Origin: Enterococcus pseudoavium NBRC 100491
GTDB lineage: Bacteria > Bacillota > Bacilli > Lactobacillales > Enterococcaceae
Assembly (NCBI RefSeq): GCF_001544295.1
Contig: NZ_BCQF01000011.1
Coordinates: 1-64,000, forward strand
Reading direction: 5' to 3'
DNA: 64,000 nt
The position numbers were made by a program, and so were the translations under genes. Below are positions 62,384 through 64,000 of the stretch, one piece after another (within the stretch, counting starts at the first letter, position 1; every line of letters begins with the position of its first letter). The notes under the pieces were generated by a model, which was not told the DNA's origin, did not search any database, and saw only the letters and a list, made by a program, of their open reading frames with translations.

Positions 62384-63518
62384 CTAAGTTCACCTCCGAA
62401 AAATCATCCGTTGCTGAATCAATATGAACCGCCTGACGTTTGTCAGAATTGGTGACGAGTGTGAGCTTGCCGGGTGGCTTAATGATGTATTCGCTCAATA
62501 AATCATCAAACTTAGCTTTCCCAAGTGCTTTCGTCATAGCGGTAACACCAAGTAATTTCTTGTCATAAGGGTCATAACCTGCTTTGATGACGGCTGCCGC
62601 TACATCATTTTCATTGGAATACTTCCGAGTTGAGCGACCTTCGACCAACTTATGATTTGCCCACTGCTTGCCACTAAGAGCTAGTTTCAAGGCGTACTCC
62701 TTGATATCATTACTCCACGAAACCAGGTCATCGATTTTTGAGAGAATTTCCTCGATTTCTTCATCCTCGAGAAAATCTGGTTTCTTGAACTCGTACTTCG
62801 CTAATTCAAGATTCTGTTCAGCTCGAGCACGACAGTTGTTCTTTGCAGGACAGAAGCCACACCATTTGCCACAGTGGAATTCGCCTTCACCCTTAAATGC
62901 AAGATTGGCAGCAGGTGCTAGGACTTGTTCCGCCCATTGATACAGTTCTTCTTTAGACAAGGTGTAGGAGCTGACGTTTTCACGTCTCGGCTGGAAGATG
63001 GTCATCTGCACTTCTTGAATGTCGTAGATGCCATCAAACAGCTCCAAAGCTCCAAGTGCATAGCACATCATCTGTGGGTTCTGATAAGCATCAACTAAAA
63101 TTCCTAATCCATACTTCATATCAATGACCGAAAGTGTCCCGTCAGCTATGACTAAGCAGTCACCTGTCCCAAAGCCTTCAGGTACGAACCTAGAAAAGTC
63201 GAGTCGCTGTTCTACAATGACAATTGGGTCAGCTGTCGTCTGTCTTGCCTTTGCCACTTCTTCCATAACAAAGGTGGCATAGCTTTCCGAGCACTCCTCC
63301 ATCTCGTCATCATAAAACTCAAGTGTTGACCTAGGGTCTTCTCCTTCGCCCCCGAGCAACTGGTGCAACTTGTACTCACAGAGAGTATGCGCATCAGTCC
63401 CTTGCTGGGCATATGGACTAGACTTGTTTTCAAAGCCTTCTGACAGCCTCACGCTTGGCGGGCAATGAATCCAACGGTTACTGGAAGAGGCTGAAAGGAT
63501 TGCGTGTTTTGTTGGCAT
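62364..63518 (-). CDS. DUF2800 family PD-(D/E)XK nuclease
   Basis: The 384-residue protein is a RecB-like nuclease: GTGDCLVIADGTLSVIDMK gives the D-x(n)-DxK core near 117-135, and CGKWCGFCPAKNNC near 216-229 gives a Fe-S cluster. It accompanies DUF2815 and the family A polymerase in many Firmicute phages, probably in replication or recombination. It starts four bases after the preceding gene. The ribosome site is a distant GGAGGTG. Confidence 0.87.
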   Translation of the reverse strand: MPTKHAILSASSSNRWIHCPPSVRLSEGFENKSSPYAQQGTDAHTLCEYKLHQLLGGEGEDPRSTLEFYDDEMEECSESYATFVMEEVAKARQTTADPIVIVEQRLDFSRFVPEGFGTGDCLVIADGTLSVIDMKYGLGILVDAYQNPQMMCYALGALELFDGIYDIQEVQMTIFQPRRENVSSYTLSKEELYQWAEQVLAPAANLAFKGEGEFHCGKWCGFCPAKNNCRARAEQNLELAKYEFKKPDFLEDEEIEEILSKIDDLVSWSNDIKEYALKLALSGKQWANHKLVEGRSTRKYSNENDVAAAVIKAGYDPYDKKLLGVTAMTKALGKAKFDDLLSEYIIKPPGKLTLVTNSDKRQAVHIDSATDDFSEVNLDERDST

Positions 63519-63522
63519 ATGG

Positions 63523-63843
63523 TTATAGCACCTCCGCTTCTGCCATCAAAGCAATGTAGCTCTCAGGCTGAATCTCGCTTAAGCGACTTGCACCAAACTT
63601 CTCAATCAGTGTCTTAACATCTGATGACTTACCTTCTTGAGACTTACGAGCAAGCAAGCCTCGAACTTCTTCAAGTGTTGGTTGCTTAACCTCAGGTTCA
63701 ACTGCTCCTTCTTTTGTTTGTGGCTTTGGTGCCGGTACTTGTTCAGGCTCACCTGACTGCATCGCCTCAACCAGTTCACGCAAACTGTCAGCGAGTGCTT
63801 GCACGTCATCTGTTACTTGAAGCAATAACTTCATTCGGCTCAT
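63523..63843 (-). CDS. Hypothetical phage protein
   Basis: The 106-residue protein has an N-terminal helix (KLLLQVTDDVQALADSLRELVEAM), a Pro/Glu-rich linker and a C-terminal helical part with TLEEVRGLLARKSQEGKS. It lies in the early operon, one base after the stop of the partial gene to the right, with AAGGAGG 9 bases before the ATG. I recall similar proteins placed beside DUF2800 in streptococcal phages. No function can be assigned. Confidence 0.65.
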   Translation of the reverse strand: MSRMKLLLQVTDDVQALADSLRELVEAMQSGEPEQVPAPKPQTKEGAVEPEVKQPTLEEVRGLLARKSQEGKSSDVKTLIEKFGASRLSEIQPESYIALMAEAEVL

Positions 63844-63844
63844 A

Positions 63845-64000
63845 CTATTCCGCCTCCTTCTTCACTTCATGAATTTCGACTGATTCAATGGATTGTCCCG
63901 GTGTTAACACGATAATTTCCATGTTCTCACCAAACAACCATTGAACGAACTTCCGTGGCAAATTACGCAAACCACCTTGAAGCACGGTCTCTTTGTTGCC
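63845..64000 (-). CDS. Partial early phage gene cut by the window edge
   Basis: An open frame of 51 codons enters from the right edge and ends with TAG at 63845-63847. It reads LPRKFVQWLFGENMEIIV in part and finishes with a charged EIHEVKKEAE. The AGGAGG of the next gene overlaps its end, which supports it as a real early gene. Too little is present to identify it. Confidence 0.6.
   Translation of the reverse strand, partial: GNKETVLQGGLRNLPRKFVQWLFGENMEIIVLTPGQSIESVEIHEVKKEAE

Noticed and set aside
1-64000. CRISPR arrays, tRNA or rRNA genes
   Set aside because: I saw no regularly spaced repeats and no tRNA- or rRNA-like segments; the integration site therefore does not seem to be a tRNA gene.

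Overview
The window reads as a low-GC Firmicutes chromosome of the order Lactobacillales, most like Enterococcus or a near relative. This rests on gene content and order: nrdR-dnaB-dnaI, polA-mutM-coaE, trmK-Nif3, tex-sprT, a DUF1149 gene, strong AGGAGG ribosome binding sites and several TTG starts. I cannot fix the species from the sequence alone. Every gene I can support lies on the minus strand, so transcription runs from high to low coordinates throughout.

Positions 1 to about 22,700 are ordinary housekeeping chromosome. They hold peptidase T, tRNA methylation, primosome loading, NrdR, CoA synthesis, base-excision repair and Pol I, a Bax-inhibitor-like membrane protein, MurC, Tex, transporters, a cystine-type symporter with a structured leader, and glycolytic or phosphatase enzymes. 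Operons are closed by clear stem-loop terminators. At about 22,630-22,730 there is a terminator followed by what looks like the last dozen codons of an rRNA uracil methyltransferase gene (rlmD/rumA type) with no gene body. It sits on a 22-bp dyad, and I take this as the left attachment site of an integrated element.

From there to the right edge the window is one long prophage, cut by the window end, so its lysogeny module and right junction are not visible. From the junction inwards it holds a two-gene DUF262/DUF1524 system (a candidate modified-DNA or anti-phage nuclease carried as cargo), three co-transcribed serine-recombinase genes with a small SHOCT-like gene, and a lysis cassette (amidase endolysin, holin). 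Next come the tail genes: tail spike/endopeptidase, Dit, tape measure, frameshifted assembly chaperones, major tail protein and connector genes. Then the HK97-type capsid, ClpP-like protease, portal, large and small terminase and HNH nuclease. The early region has a late-gene regulator, an SNF2 helicase broken by one base, VRR-NUC nuclease, a primase-helicase beside an origin-like inverted repeat, a Rha regulator, family A DNA polymerase, DUF2815, DUF2800 and an intruding HNH-AP2 homing endonuclease. A ParB-domain DNA methyltransferase is paired with a short MetK-like SAM synthetase.

Three genes sit between structural genes with their own terminators and look like morons: a glycine-rich membrane protein, a GNAT acetyltransferase and an unknown 195-residue protein. 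Other notable points are a programmed -1 frameshift (A AAA AAC, 6-nt spacer, hairpin) in the tail chaperone gene, a 35-bp element found upstream of both the integrase operon and the Rha gene, a candidate ATC start for the small terminase subunit, and direct repeats before the late operon.
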